DNA of 46,883 nt, taken from JBFLXB01 sp964570625 (lineage in GTDB: Bacteria > Nitrospirota > Nitrospiria > 2-01-FULL-66-17). Position numbers and translations under genes: made by a program. Each line of letters opens with the position of its first letter. Positions within the stretch are counted from its first letter, which is position 1. Shown in pieces: positions 1-7,492 of this stretch. The notes below the pieces were generated by a model. That model was not told the DNA's origin. It saw nothing but the letters and a program-made list of their open reading frames with translations, and made no database searches. The stretch lies in contig CAZMYW010000013.1 in the NCBI GenBank assembly GCA_964570625.1, positions 1 to 46,883 on the forward strand, read 5' to 3'.

Positions 1-73
1 TCCCAACGCAGTTGGGACGACGGGGGACCAAGGCGAAGCCGCGAAGCGGTGTCAGCTTCAGCGATTGTTCGGC
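1..73 (-). other. attC-like integron recombination site
   Basis: Read on the minus strand the segment begins GCCGAAC (67-73), a match to the R'' form of the integron core site. It continues with GACACCGCTTCGCGGC (40-55 region), very like the attC of aadA-type cassettes as I remember it, and ends GTTGGGA (1-7), close to the R' core GTTRRRY. The AAC/GTT arms pair, but the inner L''/L' boxes do not pair cleanly. The neighbouring integron integrase and the correct orientation, with cassettes reading away from intI, support the call. The site may be degenerate, and the window edge may cut it. Confidence 0.5.
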
Positions 74-138
74 GGCGCGGAGCGCGGCCGGACCACAGCT
101 TAGCTCCCCCCGTTCGGTGGCGCGAAGCGCCGCCGAAC
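67..138. repeat. Two copies of a 27-bp imperfect palindrome at the integron attI side
   Basis: Positions 67-93 and 112-138 are 27-bp copies identical at 23 of 27 bases. Each begins GTTCGG and ends with its near complement. The second copy forms a hairpin with 11 of 12 paired bases around GAA. On the minus strand the right copy starts GTTCGGC at 138, which could be the attI crossover core next to intI. I infer a recombination-site role from position and palindromy. It could also be a duplicated terminator or regulatory hairpin. Confidence 0.45.
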
Positions 139-147
139 ATAATATTA

Positions 148-172
148 GACGGCACCCGTGCCGTCTTTTTTT
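148..172 (+). terminator. Rho-independent terminator upstream of intI
   Basis: GACGGCAC-CC-GTGCCGTC is a perfect 8-bp stem with a two-base loop, followed directly by seven T residues on the plus strand. This is a canonical intrinsic terminator for transcripts arriving from the left. It would insulate the integrase gene from upstream transcription. Confidence 0.8.
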
Positions 173-188
173 ACGACACGACATTCGG

Positions 189-233
189 TATAATCCGTTT
201 CGCTATAAGAGTCAATAGGATCTGCACAAGGAG
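189..233 (+). promoter_or_regulatory. Probable intI -10 element and ribosome binding site
   Basis: TATAAT lies at 189-194. The bases one spacer upstream are only the T-run of the terminator, so the -35 is poor. AAGGAG at 228-233 sits six bases before the ATG at 240 and fixes the start. I see no LexA-type CTGT-N8-ACAG box, which regulates many integron integrases. Confidence 0.5.
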
Positions 234-239
234 CGTGCG

Positions 240-1235
240 ATGACGTCTTTAACTACGGCAGACATCACCCCTCTACAGAAACCAAAGCTCCTCGACCGAT
301 TGCGGGATGCGATCCGGATCCGGCACTACAGTATCCGCACGGAACAGGCGTATCTGCAGTGGGTGCGTCGGTTTATCTTCTTTCACAAGAAACGCCATCC
401 GGACGAGATGGGGCGCCCCGAGGTCGAGGCTTTCTTGACACATCTTGCGGTGGAGGGTCTCGTGGCGGCGGCCACGCAGAATCAAGCACTCAACGCCATC
501 GTCTTTCTCTACAAAAAGGTCTTGAAGCGAGAGGTGGGGCAGTTTGAGAATCTCGTGTGGGCCAAGCGCAGCCCGCGGGTGCCGGTCGTGCTCACCGTGG
601 GCGAGGTCAAGGACGTCTTGGAGCGGATCGACGGCGTCCCCGGTCTGATGGCTCGTATCCTTTATGGCTCGGGAATGCGACTGATGGAGTGCTGCCAGTT
701 GCGAGTGAAGGATGTGGACTTTGCCTACCGGGAGATCACGGTGCGCGATGGCAAGGGCCACAAGGACCGGGTCACGGTGCTGCCCGTCTCACTGGTGGAA
801 CCGCTCAAGACCCAGCTGGAGCGGGCCAAGCTACTCCACGATCAGGACCTTGCCGACGGCTTTGGCGCGGTCTACCTCCCGAACGCGCTGGAGCGCAAGT
901 ATCCGAACGCCAACCGGGAGTGGGGGTGGCAGTACGTGTTTCCCGCGTCCAAGCGATCGGTTGATCCTCGCTCGGGCGTCATGCGCCGCCACCATGTCGA
1001 TCCCTCGATGCTGCAGCGGGCGGTGAAGACGGCGGTACGCGCCGCGGAGCTGACCAAACCGGCCACCTGCCACACGTTTCGCCATTCGTTCGCCACCCAT
1101 CTGCTCGCGAACGGGTCGGATATCAGAACGGTTCAGGAACTACTGGGCCATCAGGACGTGAGCACCACGATGATCTATACGCATGTGCTCAAGCAGGGCG
1201 GGTTGGGCGTGAAAAGTCCGTTGGACTTGGTGTAG
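240..1235 (+). CDS. intI: Integron integrase (tyrosine recombinase IntI)
   Basis: This 331-residue tyrosine recombinase would insert and excise gene cassettes by recombining attI with folded attC sites. The N-terminal SAM-like DNA-binding domain spans about residues 15-105 and the catalytic domain about 115-320. The catalytic set is complete: R147, H278, R281 (HTFRH), H304 (LLGHQ) and nucleophile Y313 (MIYTH). Residues 212-236, containing LERKYPNANREWGWQYVFPA, match the extra segment that separates integron integrases from XerC/D, and the ending GLGVKSPLD is also typical. It starts at ATG 240 behind AAGGAG. Recombination-site-like DNA lies just upstream, so this is a chromosomal integron platform whose array would extend left of the window. 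The gene looks intact. Phage or Xer recombinase is excluded by the IntI-specific insert. Confidence 0.95.
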   Translation: MTSLTTADITPLQKPKLLDRLRDAIRIRHYSIRTEQAYLQWVRRFIFFHKKRHPDEMGRPEVEAFLTHLAVEGLVAAATQNQALNAIVFLYKKVLKREVGQFENLVWAKRSPRVPVVLTVGEVKDVLERIDGVPGLMARILYGSGMRLMECCQLRVKDVDFAYREITVRDGKGHKDRVTVLPVSLVEPLKTQLERAKLLHDQDLADGFGAVYLPNALERKYPNANREWGWQYVFPASKRSVDPRSGVMRRHHVDPSMLQRAVKTAVRAAELTKPATCHTFRHSFATHLLANGSDIRTVQELLGHQDVSTTMIYTHVLKQGGLGVKSPLDLV

Positions 1236-1346
1236 CGCGACGGAACCAGACCGAACGCCTTCAGACGACCACCACGAGGAGGCACTCAACTCCCTCGGCG
1301 AGCGCACTGACCCGGACTGGCGTGTCGCGGCGCGAGCGCATCGGGA

Positions 1347-2432
1347 CTACTCCGTGCCGGCGATGACCCCGCCGCCCACGACCCGCTCGCCGTCATAAAA
1401 CACCATCGACTGCCCCGGCGTCACGGCCCGCTGCGGTTGGTCGAACTCCACGCGCAGCAGTCCATCGGCATCCGGACGCACCGTGACGAGCGTCTCGGGC
1501 GTCTTGTAGCGGAACTTCGCCGTGACCCGAATCGGCTGCGCGACGGTTTCGACCGATATCATGTGGACGTCCTCGACGAGGCACCTCTCGGTATAAAGGT
1601 CCGCCTCTCCACCGAGCACCACCAGGTTGCGCTCCGCATCCACCTTGGTGACATATCGCCGCTCGCCGGCCGAGACGCCTAAACCGCGCCGTTGACCCAC
1701 GGTGTAGAACGCCACGCCGCGATGTGTGCCCAACGCCTCGCCGCCGATGTGGACCATCTCACCCGGCTGCTCGGCTTCGGGTAGATACGCGGCCACGAAT
1801 TCGCGGTAGTCCTTCTGCGTGACAAAACAAATTTCCTGGCTCTCGGCGATCTCATCCACGGGGAGGCCCATGGCTTCGGCCTTCTTCCACACCTCGGCCT
1901 TGGTCATCCCACCCAGCGGGAACAGCGTGCGACCGAGCTGAGCCTGCGAGAGTCGGTACAGGAAATAGCTCTGGTCTTTGGCTGCGTCGATCCCCTTGCG
2001 GAGCTGGTAGCGTCCGCTCTCAGCGTTGTAGCCGACGCGGGCGTAGTGGCCGGTCGCGAGGTGATCGGCCCCTGCCTCTTCGGCCGCCTCCAGCAGCAGC
2101 GCAAACTTCACGCGCTCGTTGCACAACACGCAGGGGTTGGGCGTCCGCCCTTTGAGGTACGTCTGGCAGAAGTCGTCGATGACCGCCTTCCGAAAGCGTT
2201 CCTCGGCCTCGATCACCCGATGCGGAATGCCGAGCTCCTGGGCGACATACTGCGCAATGCCGATCTTGCAGCAGGACCGATCCTGCCAGCGTTTCTCAGC
2301 CTCGCCCGGCTCGGACCACGTCCGCAGCGTCACGCCCTCGACGCGATACCCCTCGGTCACGAGCATGGACGCCACCACCGCGGAATCCACTCCCCCGCTC
2401 AAACCAACCACGACTTTTTTCTGACGATTCAT
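1347..2432 (-). CDS. mnmA: tRNA-specific 2-thiouridylase MnmA
   Basis: MnmA thiolates U34 of the wobble position in tRNA for Lys, Glu and Gln, using ATP and persulfide sulfur. The 361-residue product has the PP-loop ATP-binding motif GLSGGVDS (residues 10-17). C101 lies in NPCVLCN and C202 in SQEICFV, the two catalytic cysteines of the family, and GHYAR and KDQSYFLYRL are also present. The ATG at 2430-2432 is preceded by GAGAG. An upstream in-frame start would add about 29 unlikely residues encoded by the palindromic repeat and is rejected. It is the last minus-strand gene of the long origin-proximal run. The window also contains mnmE and mnmG, which modify the same wobble uridine at carbon 5. 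Confidence 0.97.
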   Translation of the reverse strand: MNRQKKVVVGLSGGVDSAVVASMLVTEGYRVEGVTLRTWSEPGEAEKRWQDRSCCKIGIAQYVAQELGIPHRVIEAEERFRKAVIDDFCQTYLKGRTPNPCVLCNERVKFALLLEAAEEAGADHLATGHYARVGYNAESGRYQLRKGIDAAKDQSYFLYRLSQAQLGRTLFPLGGMTKAEVWKKAEAMGLPVDEIAESQEICFVTQKDYREFVAAYLPEAEQPGEMVHIGGEALGTHRGVAFYTVGQRRGLGVSAGERRYVTKVDAERNLVVLGGEADLYTERCLVEDVHMISVETVAQPIRVTAKFRYKTPETLVTVRPDADGLLRVEFDQPQRAVTPGQSMVFYDGERVVGGGVIAGTE

Positions 2433-2458
2433 TCTCTCGTCACTTCGATAATGGTTTT

Positions 2459-2602
2459 CCGGGCCAAGTTCCTTGGCCCGGCTGGCCGCCAAGAAGGCGG
2501 CGGATGCAAGGCGGAACAAAGCCTCGCACCGCAGCGTACTGTGTCGTACGTGAGGATGCGAGGCTGCAGTGACAACGCCGCAGCCGCCCCTTATCGGCGG
2601 CC
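2459..2602. repeat. Long complex palindrome between bactofilin and mnmA
   Basis: GGGCCAAG-TTC-CTTGGCCC (about 2461-2479) is a short hairpin. It is followed by a nested imperfect palindrome of about 130 bp. GGCCGCC near 2474 pairs with GGCGGCC near 2596-2602. GGCGGC pairs with GCCGCC, GCCTCGCA (2521-2528) pairs with TGCGAGGC (2537-2544 side), and a GTAC-TGTGTC-GTAC loop lies in the middle. It looks like a dispersed intergenic repeat (REP/MITE-like) that could fold as RNA and terminate or stabilise the bactofilin transcript. No second copy was seen in this window. Confidence 0.55.
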
Positions 2603-2609
2603 AGAGAGG

Positions 2610-3035
2610 CTACAGGTCGTTGGCCGCGATGGCGAGCGACTCCCGATCAATCATCACCTCGGTCCGCCCCTCGCCCTTCATCTCGCACTGGCCGTTGAAC
2701 CGCACACCGGCTTCGATCATCAGCGCGGGCGTCTTGATCGAACCGGCAACAACCGCGGGATTCAGCAGCTGGACCTTTTCCGTCGCGATCACGTTGCCCG
2801 TGACCTTGCCGCCGCAGATCAGCGTGCCGACCGACACTTCCGCGTCGATCACCGCGGTTTCGCCGACGACCAATGTGCCGGTGGAGACGATTTCGCCCTC
2901 AATGTGGCCGTCGACCCGGACCGTCCCGTCGTACGTCACCACGCCTTTGAACCGGGTGCCTTTGCCCAGAAACGCGATGATTTCGTCGGGGTTGCCGTTC
3001 CGCTTCTCACGATCATCCGCTCTCTTATTCAGCAT
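2610..3035 (-). CDS. Bactofilin (polymer-forming cytoskeletal protein)
   Basis: This is a 141-residue bactofilin. The short charged N-terminus is followed, from about residue 22, by the glycine- and valine-rich right-handed beta-helix repeats typical of the family (stretches such as GTRFKGVVTYDGTVRVDG and GTLICGGKVTGNVIA). Bactofilins polymerise without nucleotide into filaments that position cell-wall, motility or chromosome-segregation factors. The ATG at 3033-3035 has GAGGAG eight bases upstream, so longer starts are rejected. It lies 44 bp behind parB. In Myxococcus, bactofilins scaffold the ParABS system, so this adjacency suggests a similar role here, as an inference. It carries no signal peptide or membrane segment and is probably cytoplasmic. 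Confidence 0.93.
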   Translation of the reverse strand: MLNKRADDREKRNGNPDEIIAFLGKGTRFKGVVTYDGTVRVDGHIEGEIVSTGTLVVGETAVIDAEVSVGTLICGGKVTGNVIATEKVQLLNPAVVAGSIKTPALMIEAGVRFNGQCEMKGEGRTEVMIDRESLAIAANDL

Positions 3036-3079
3036 CTCGTGATCTCCTCTCTGTGCGTGCCAGAACATGTCGCGAGCCT

Positions 3080-3913
3080 TCATGGCCCGGTTGAGGAACG
3101 GGACCCGCCCGGTCCAGCCTCCAGCCATTCTAGCAGACGTTCCAGCTCCTCGCTGGACGCGTACTGGATCCGAATCTGTCCGGCGCGCGCCGTACCCACA
3201 ATCGACACCCGCGTCCCGATCGCTCGCCCAAGGCGAAGCTCCAAATCAGCCACTTCGACCGGAGCCACACGACGACGTCGCCTGCGAGCCCCCTCACCAA
3301 CCAGCGCTTCGGTTTGCCGTACCGACAATCCTTCAACGAGTACGCGGCGGCCCAGTACCAGTTGCATCTCCGCGTCCAACCCAAGGAGCGCCTTGGCGTG
3401 TCCGTGGCTCAACCGTCCGTCAAGGACCGCCTGCTGCAACTCCTCGGAAAGCTGCAGGAGGCGTAGTGTATTGGCCACGCTCGATCGTTCTTTATGCACG
3501 CGACGGGCCACGTCCTCCTGGGTCAGCCCGAATTGCATCATCAAGCGGCGAAACGCGTGCGCGGCCTCCATGGGGTTGAGGTCTTCCCGCTGGAGATTTT
3601 CGACCAGTGCCAAGACGGTGGCTTCTTCCGCCGACGCGTCTTTGATGACTGCCGGAATCTCGGCCAAACCCGCCCGTTGTGCGGCGCGCCACCGGCGCTC
3701 GCCCGCGATCAATTCATACCCATTCGGTATCTTCCGCACCATCACGGGTTGCAAGACGCCCTGCGCTTTCAACGACTCGGCCAGCTCCTCGATGGACGAC
3801 TCGGCAAAACGCTTGCGCGGCTGGTGAGGACTGCGGGTGATCAAATGCACCGGAATCATCACCCCGGGTCCGCGCTCCGGAGGCGGGTTCGCGTCACCCA
3901 AAAGCGCCTCCAA
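3080..3913 (-). CDS. parB: Chromosome partitioning protein ParB
   Basis: ParB binds parS, loads onto DNA as a CTP-dependent clamp and stimulates ParA. The ParB/Srx domain includes PHQPRKRF, the GERRWRA motif (residues 72-78) and VENLQREDLNP. A helix-turn-helix follows (about 120-170), and the C-terminal dimerisation segment reads SSEELERLLEWL. Upstream of the first usual start codon (TTG at 3911-3913) the same frame encodes KPRLGG and LGRG before LEALLG. This is the conserved ParA-stimulating N-terminus, but no ATG, GTG or TTG lies between it and the parA stop. Either an unusual start codon is used, the conserved peptide is lost, or there is a base error. Two perfect parS sites lie nearby. 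Confidence 0.95.
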   Translation of the reverse strand: MEALLGDANPPPERGPGVMIPVHLITRSPHQPRKRFAESSIEELAESLKAQGVLQPVMVRKIPNGYELIAGERRWRAAQRAGLAEIPAVIKDASAEEATVLALVENLQREDLNPMEAAHAFRRLMMQFGLTQEDVARRVHKERSSVANTLRLLQLSEELQQAVLDGRLSHGHAKALLGLDAEMQLVLGRRVLVEGLSVRQTEALVGEGARRRRRRVAPVEVADLELRLGRAIGTRVSIVGTARAGQIRIQYASSEELERLLEWLEAGPGGSRSSTGP

Positions 3914-3978
3914 GCCCCGTCCGAGTGCTTTGCGCTCGCCGCCGAGGCGGGGTTTGGTTGTTGACGGGTGTTGGCTCT

Positions 3979-4749
3979 CTACGCTGTCCGTTTGAGCACC
4001 TCCTTGGCAAGCTGCATGTACAACTGCGCCCCGCGTGACGCGATCTGATAGAGCAGCACGGGCTTCCCGTGGCTTGGCGCTTCAGCGAGCGTCACGTTAC
4101 GGGGAATAATCGCGTCAAACACCAGCTCCCCCAGATGACTCCGCACTTCCGCCGCGACCTGCACCGACAGATTGTTGCGGGGGTCGTACATGGTGAGCAA
4201 GATCCCTTCGATCCGTAAATCAGGATTCACGGACTGTTGCAGATGCCGAATCGTGTCCATCAACCGACTGAGCCCTTCCATGGCATAATATTCACACTGC
4301 ACCGGGATCAAGACCGACCGGGCCGCCGTGAGCGCGTTGACCGTTAAGAGCCCGAGCGACGGCGGGCAATCAATGAACACGAATTCGTAGTCGCTGACCA
4401 CCGGTTCAAGCGCCCGCCGGAGATACGTTTCGCGCTCAGGGAGGCCGACCAGTTCAACCTCCGCGCCGACCAGATGGACATCCGCCGGAATCACGTCCAG
4501 GAACTGCAGTTCGGTCTTACGGATCGCCTCAGACGCCTTGCAGGCCCCGATCAACGCGGCGTAGCTACCGGCTCCGGGTTCGCCATGCAACCCAACGCCG
4601 CTGGTCGCATTGCCCTGGGGGTCGAGATCAACGAGGAGGACGCGGCGCTCAGCCACCGCAATGGAGGCTGCGAGGTTGACGGCCGTCGTGGTCTTTCCCA
4701 CGCCGCCCTTCTGGTTTGCGACTGCGATGACGCGGCTGGCTCCGTCCAT
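3979..4749 (-). CDS. parA: Chromosome partitioning ATPase ParA
   Basis: This Walker-type partition ATPase binds DNA non-specifically when ATP-bound and moves ParB-parS complexes apart. The 256-residue product opens with the deviant Walker A KGGVGKTT. It has LVDLDPQGN (Walker A') and the FIDCPPSLGLLT Walker B region. The preferred ATG at 4747-4749 gives MDGASRVIAVANQKGG with weak SD-like GAGCGGAAT. An ATG seven codons upstream (4770) has no ribosome binding site. It sits between rsmG and parB, the standard gidB-parA-parB order of origin regions. Confidence 0.97.
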   Translation of the reverse strand: MDGASRVIAVANQKGGVGKTTTAVNLAASIAVAERRVLLVDLDPQGNATSGVGLHGEPGAGSYAALIGACKASEAIRKTELQFLDVIPADVHLVGAEVELVGLPERETYLRRALEPVVSDYEFVFIDCPPSLGLLTVNALTAARSVLIPVQCEYYAMEGLSRLMDTIRHLQQSVNPDLRIEGILLTMYDPRNNLSVQVAAEVRSHLGELVFDAIIPRNVTLAEAPSHGKPVLLYQIASRGAQLYMQLAKEVLKRTA

Positions 4750-4803
4750 ATTCCGCTCAACGGGCGGCATCGTAGCATAGTCAGATAGGGGAATGATAGC
4801 GTT

Positions 4804-5475
4804 CTATGACCTAGGAATGTTCCACGTGGAACATTGCGCTGTGGGTGGACAGATGAGCAGTGCGTGCGTCAGGTCCGTATGAGGAATACGATAGGTATAC
4901 ACGGCGAACTCCGACCCGGCGTTCACTGCCTGAGCTGTTGAAGCCCAGATCACGACCCAGCCACCAGGCTTACACAATGGCAAGGCCATACTCCTGGCCT
5001 TTTGAGGCTCGGCTACCGCTCGCATCAAGACGCGATCGAAGCGATTGGCCAGATCCACCGGAGGATGCTTGGGGTCGACCGTCGACTCGACAATCTCCGT
5101 ATTGGGGATTTTGAGGAGTGCGCAAACAGTCGTCAGAAACGCGGCACGCTTCTGTCGTGGCTCGATCAACGTCATATGAACATCTGGTCTCGCAATTTTG
5201 ATGGGAAGGCCCGGAAACCCAGCGCCAGACCCCAGGTCAGCGATGTGAACATCTGGCGGCAGTGAACTCAGCACGTGGAAACCTGCCAGCGAATCAAGGA
5301 CGTGTCGCGTGACCACCTCGCGGGGTTCTTCGGTCCCGGTGAGATTGATCTTGCGGTTCCACTTGTGGAGTTCCGCCAGATAGCGATCAAATTGCTCGAG
5401 CTGGACCGACGACAGGCTCACCCCGAGTTCGGCTGCGCCATGTTCGAGGATCTGAAGCGGGGTGCCCGCCTTCAC
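4804..5475 (-). CDS. rsmG: 16S rRNA (guanine-527 N7)-methyltransferase RsmG
   Basis: RsmG (GidB) methylates G527 of 16S rRNA using S-adenosylmethionine. The Rossmann SAM-binding motif is ADLGSGAGFPGLP, preceded by the family motif LHKWNRKINLTG and RHVLDSL. I prefer the GTG at 5473-5475, 13 bp after the mnmG stop, because family proteins begin about there. A TTG at 5545-5547 would overlap mnmG by 59 bp. The last codons, encoding CSTWNI, are themselves a perfect parS site, so the C-terminus is dictated by the partition sequence. Confidence 0.94.
   Translation of the reverse strand: MKAGTPLQILEHGAAELGVSLSSVQLEQFDRYLAELHKWNRKINLTGTEEPREVVTRHVLDSLAGFHVLSSLPPDVHIADLGSGAGFPGLPIKIARPDVHMTLIEPRQKRAAFLTTVCALLKIPNTEIVESTVDPKHPPVDLANRFDRVLMRAVAEPQKARSMALPLCKPGGWVVIWASTAQAVNAGSEFAVYTYRIPHTDLTHALLICPPTAQCSTWNIPRS
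4818..4833. promoter_or_regulatory. parS centromere site 1
   Basis: TGTTCCACGTGGAACA is a perfect 16-bp palindrome identical to the bacterial parS consensus. It lies inside the 3' end of rsmG, 69 bp upstream of parA. ParB from the neighbouring gene should nucleate here, and spreading could also affect parA expression. Confidence 0.97.
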
Positions 5476-5488
5476 GTAAGCCCAGTGG

Positions 5489-7372
5489 TCAGACAGGCGC
5501 AAGAGCTGGGGCTGACCCACCGCGCCGATCGCGTTCAAGCGCAACAAGCAGAAGCGAGAGCGCGGCCGGCGTCACCCCGGAAATGCGGGACGCCTGACCC
5601 AGCGAGCAGGGGGAGACCGACGTGAGCTTTTCCACCACCTCACGCGACAGGCCCACCACGTGGCCAAACTCAAACCCCACGGGAATCTTACGATCCTCAA
5701 GCTGCTTGAAGCGTGCAACCTGCTGTTCCTGCCGCTTCAAATAGCCCTCGTATTTGATCTCCAGCTCGATCTGCTCAGCGAGTTCCGGATCGATTGACTG
5801 AAACTCAGGCCAGACAACTGACAGGTCGGCGATTCCGACTTCGGGACGCTTGAGAAGCTGGGCCAGCGTGGTCCCAGGCGCGAGGCCTGGCCAGCGTTGC
5901 TCGGTGTCGGTCGTCATCACTCGGAGGTGTGCCAACCGTTCGATCTGCGCCTCGATTGCGGCACGCTTGGCGCGAAACCGCTGGTGCGTGTCCGGGTCGA
6001 TCAATCCGATCTCGGCGCCCACATCCATGAGCCGCACGTCCGCGTTGTCATGCCGCAACAGCAGCCGATACTCGGCCCGTGAGGTGAACATTCGATAGGG
6101 CTCATTCGTGCCCTTGGTCACCAAATCGTCGATCAGCACGCCGATATAGGCCTGTGAGCGCTTCAACACCACCGGCTCGCGCCCCTGGATCGCGCACGCG
6201 GCGTTGATACCGGCCATGATGCCCTGCGCAGCAGCCTCTTCATAGCCCGACGTCCCATTAATCTGGCCGGCATGGTACAAGCCAGGCACTCGCTTCGTCT
6301 CCAACGTGGCCCAGAGCTGCGTGGGGTGGACGTAGTCGTATTCGATCGCGTACCCGGGCTTGATGAACTCGACACGCTCCAGGCCTGGGATCGTCCGCAC
6401 AAATCGGTGCTGAATATCGATCGGCAGGCTCGTCGAGATGCCGTTGGGATAGTAAACTGGCGTGTCCAGGCCGTCGGGCTCCAGAAAGACCTGATGCCGC
6501 TCTTTATCACTGAATCGGTGGATTTTGTCCTCGATCGAGGGACAGTAGCGCGGTCCAACCCCTTGGATCACACCCGTAAACAGCGGCGAGCGGTCCAGGT
6601 TGTCTGCAATGACCGCGTGCGTTTCGGCACTCGTGTAGGTCAGAAAACACGGCACCTGCGGCTGACTGAGGCGATCGGTGCGATAAGAGAACGGTCGTGG
6701 CGGGTTGTCGCCGTACTGAGGAGTAGTCATCGAAAAGTCGATCGTCCGACCATCCAACCGAGGCGGCGTGCCGGTCTTGAGCCGACCCAACGTAAAACCC
6801 AGAGCCTCGAGACTATCTGAAAGCCCCTCCGCAGCCGGTTCACCCGCGCGACCGGCTGAAAAACTGGTGAGCCCGACATGGATCAGCCCACGAAGGAAGG
6901 TTCCGGTAGTCACGATCACGGCCTTTGCCGGATAGAACGTCCCATCGCTAGTGACGACGCCGTCGACCTGTCCGTCCGCGGCTACGACGCGATCCACCTG
7001 CTCGGGCATGATCGTCAGATTGGGCTGCGCCTCCAGTGTGGCCTGCATCGATAGCCGATACCGCACGCGATCCGCCTGCGCCCGTAACGCCCGCACCGCC
7101 GGCCCCTTGGAGGTGTTTAGCATGCGAAACTGAATACCAGTCTCATCAATGGTCTGCGCCATCTGTCCGCCCAGCGCGTCGATCTCTCGCACCAAATGGC
7201 CCTTGGCAATCCCGCCAATGGCAGGATTGCAGGACATTTGGGCAATATTCTCGCGGTTCATGGAGAACAAGAGCGTCCGACACCCCATACGCGCTGCTGC
7301 CAGCGCGGCCTCGCAGCCAGCGTGACCAGCGCCAATAACGATGGTGTCTGAGGAAGGACCTGTTTTCATCAC
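5489..7372 (-). CDS. mnmG: tRNA uridine-5-carboxymethylaminomethyl modification enzyme MnmG
   Basis: MnmG (GidA) is the FAD-dependent partner of MnmE that installs cmnm5 on U34 of certain tRNAs. It is 627 residues, the usual length. The N-terminus carries the FAD-binding GAGHAGCEAALAAARMG. The family signatures CNPAIGGIAKGHLVREIDAL, GQINGTSGYEEAAAQG and TSRAEYRLLLRHDNAD are all present. The start is either GTG at 7370-7372 or the adjacent ATG at 7367-7369, behind GGGAAGG. It lies between rsmG and mnmE with a parS site just upstream. Confidence 0.97.
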   Translation of the reverse strand: MMKTGPSSDTIVIGAGHAGCEAALAAARMGCRTLLFSMNRENIAQMSCNPAIGGIAKGHLVREIDALGGQMAQTIDETGIQFRMLNTSKGPAVRALRAQADRVRYRLSMQATLEAQPNLTIMPEQVDRVVAADGQVDGVVTSDGTFYPAKAVIVTTGTFLRGLIHVGLTSFSAGRAGEPAAEGLSDSLEALGFTLGRLKTGTPPRLDGRTIDFSMTTPQYGDNPPRPFSYRTDRLSQPQVPCFLTYTSAETHAVIADNLDRSPLFTGVIQGVGPRYCPSIEDKIHRFSDKERHQVFLEPDGLDTPVYYPNGISTSLPIDIQHRFVRTIPGLERVEFIKPGYAIEYDYVHPTQLWATLETKRVPGLYHAGQINGTSGYEEAAAQGIMAGINAACAIQGREPVVLKRSQAYIGVLIDDLVTKGTNEPYRMFTSRAEYRLLLRHDNADVRLMDVGAEIGLIDPDTHQRFRAKRAAIEAQIERLAHLRVMTTDTEQRWPGLAPGTTLAQLLKRPEVGIADLSVVWPEFQSIDPELAEQIELEIKYEGYLKRQEQQVARFKQLEDRKIPVGFEFGHVVGLSREVVEKLTSVSPCSLGQASRISGVTPAALSLLLVALERDRRGGSAPALAPV

Positions 7373-7397
7373 ATCACCAGACCTTCCCCTTAATCAA

Positions 7398-7413
7398 TGT
7401 TCCACGTGGAACA
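7398..7413. promoter_or_regulatory. parS centromere site 2
   Basis: This is a second perfect TGTTCCACGTGGAACA, in the intergenic space between mnmE and mnmG and 2.6 kb from the first. Two exact copies this close together next to parAB mark an origin-proximal centromere cluster. Confidence 0.97.
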
Positions 7414-7492
7414 TTCTTCATCTTCGGCACACTGACGAGGGCTGAGAATCTGTCCTCGTGGACTCGATGGAGATCGCCGCGCAGATCTCTCT

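Noticed and set aside
2046..3827. A 593-codon open frame on the plus strand over mnmA and parB
   Set aside because: It runs antisense to recognisable mnmA, bactofilin and parB, has biased high-GC frame composition and no family features.
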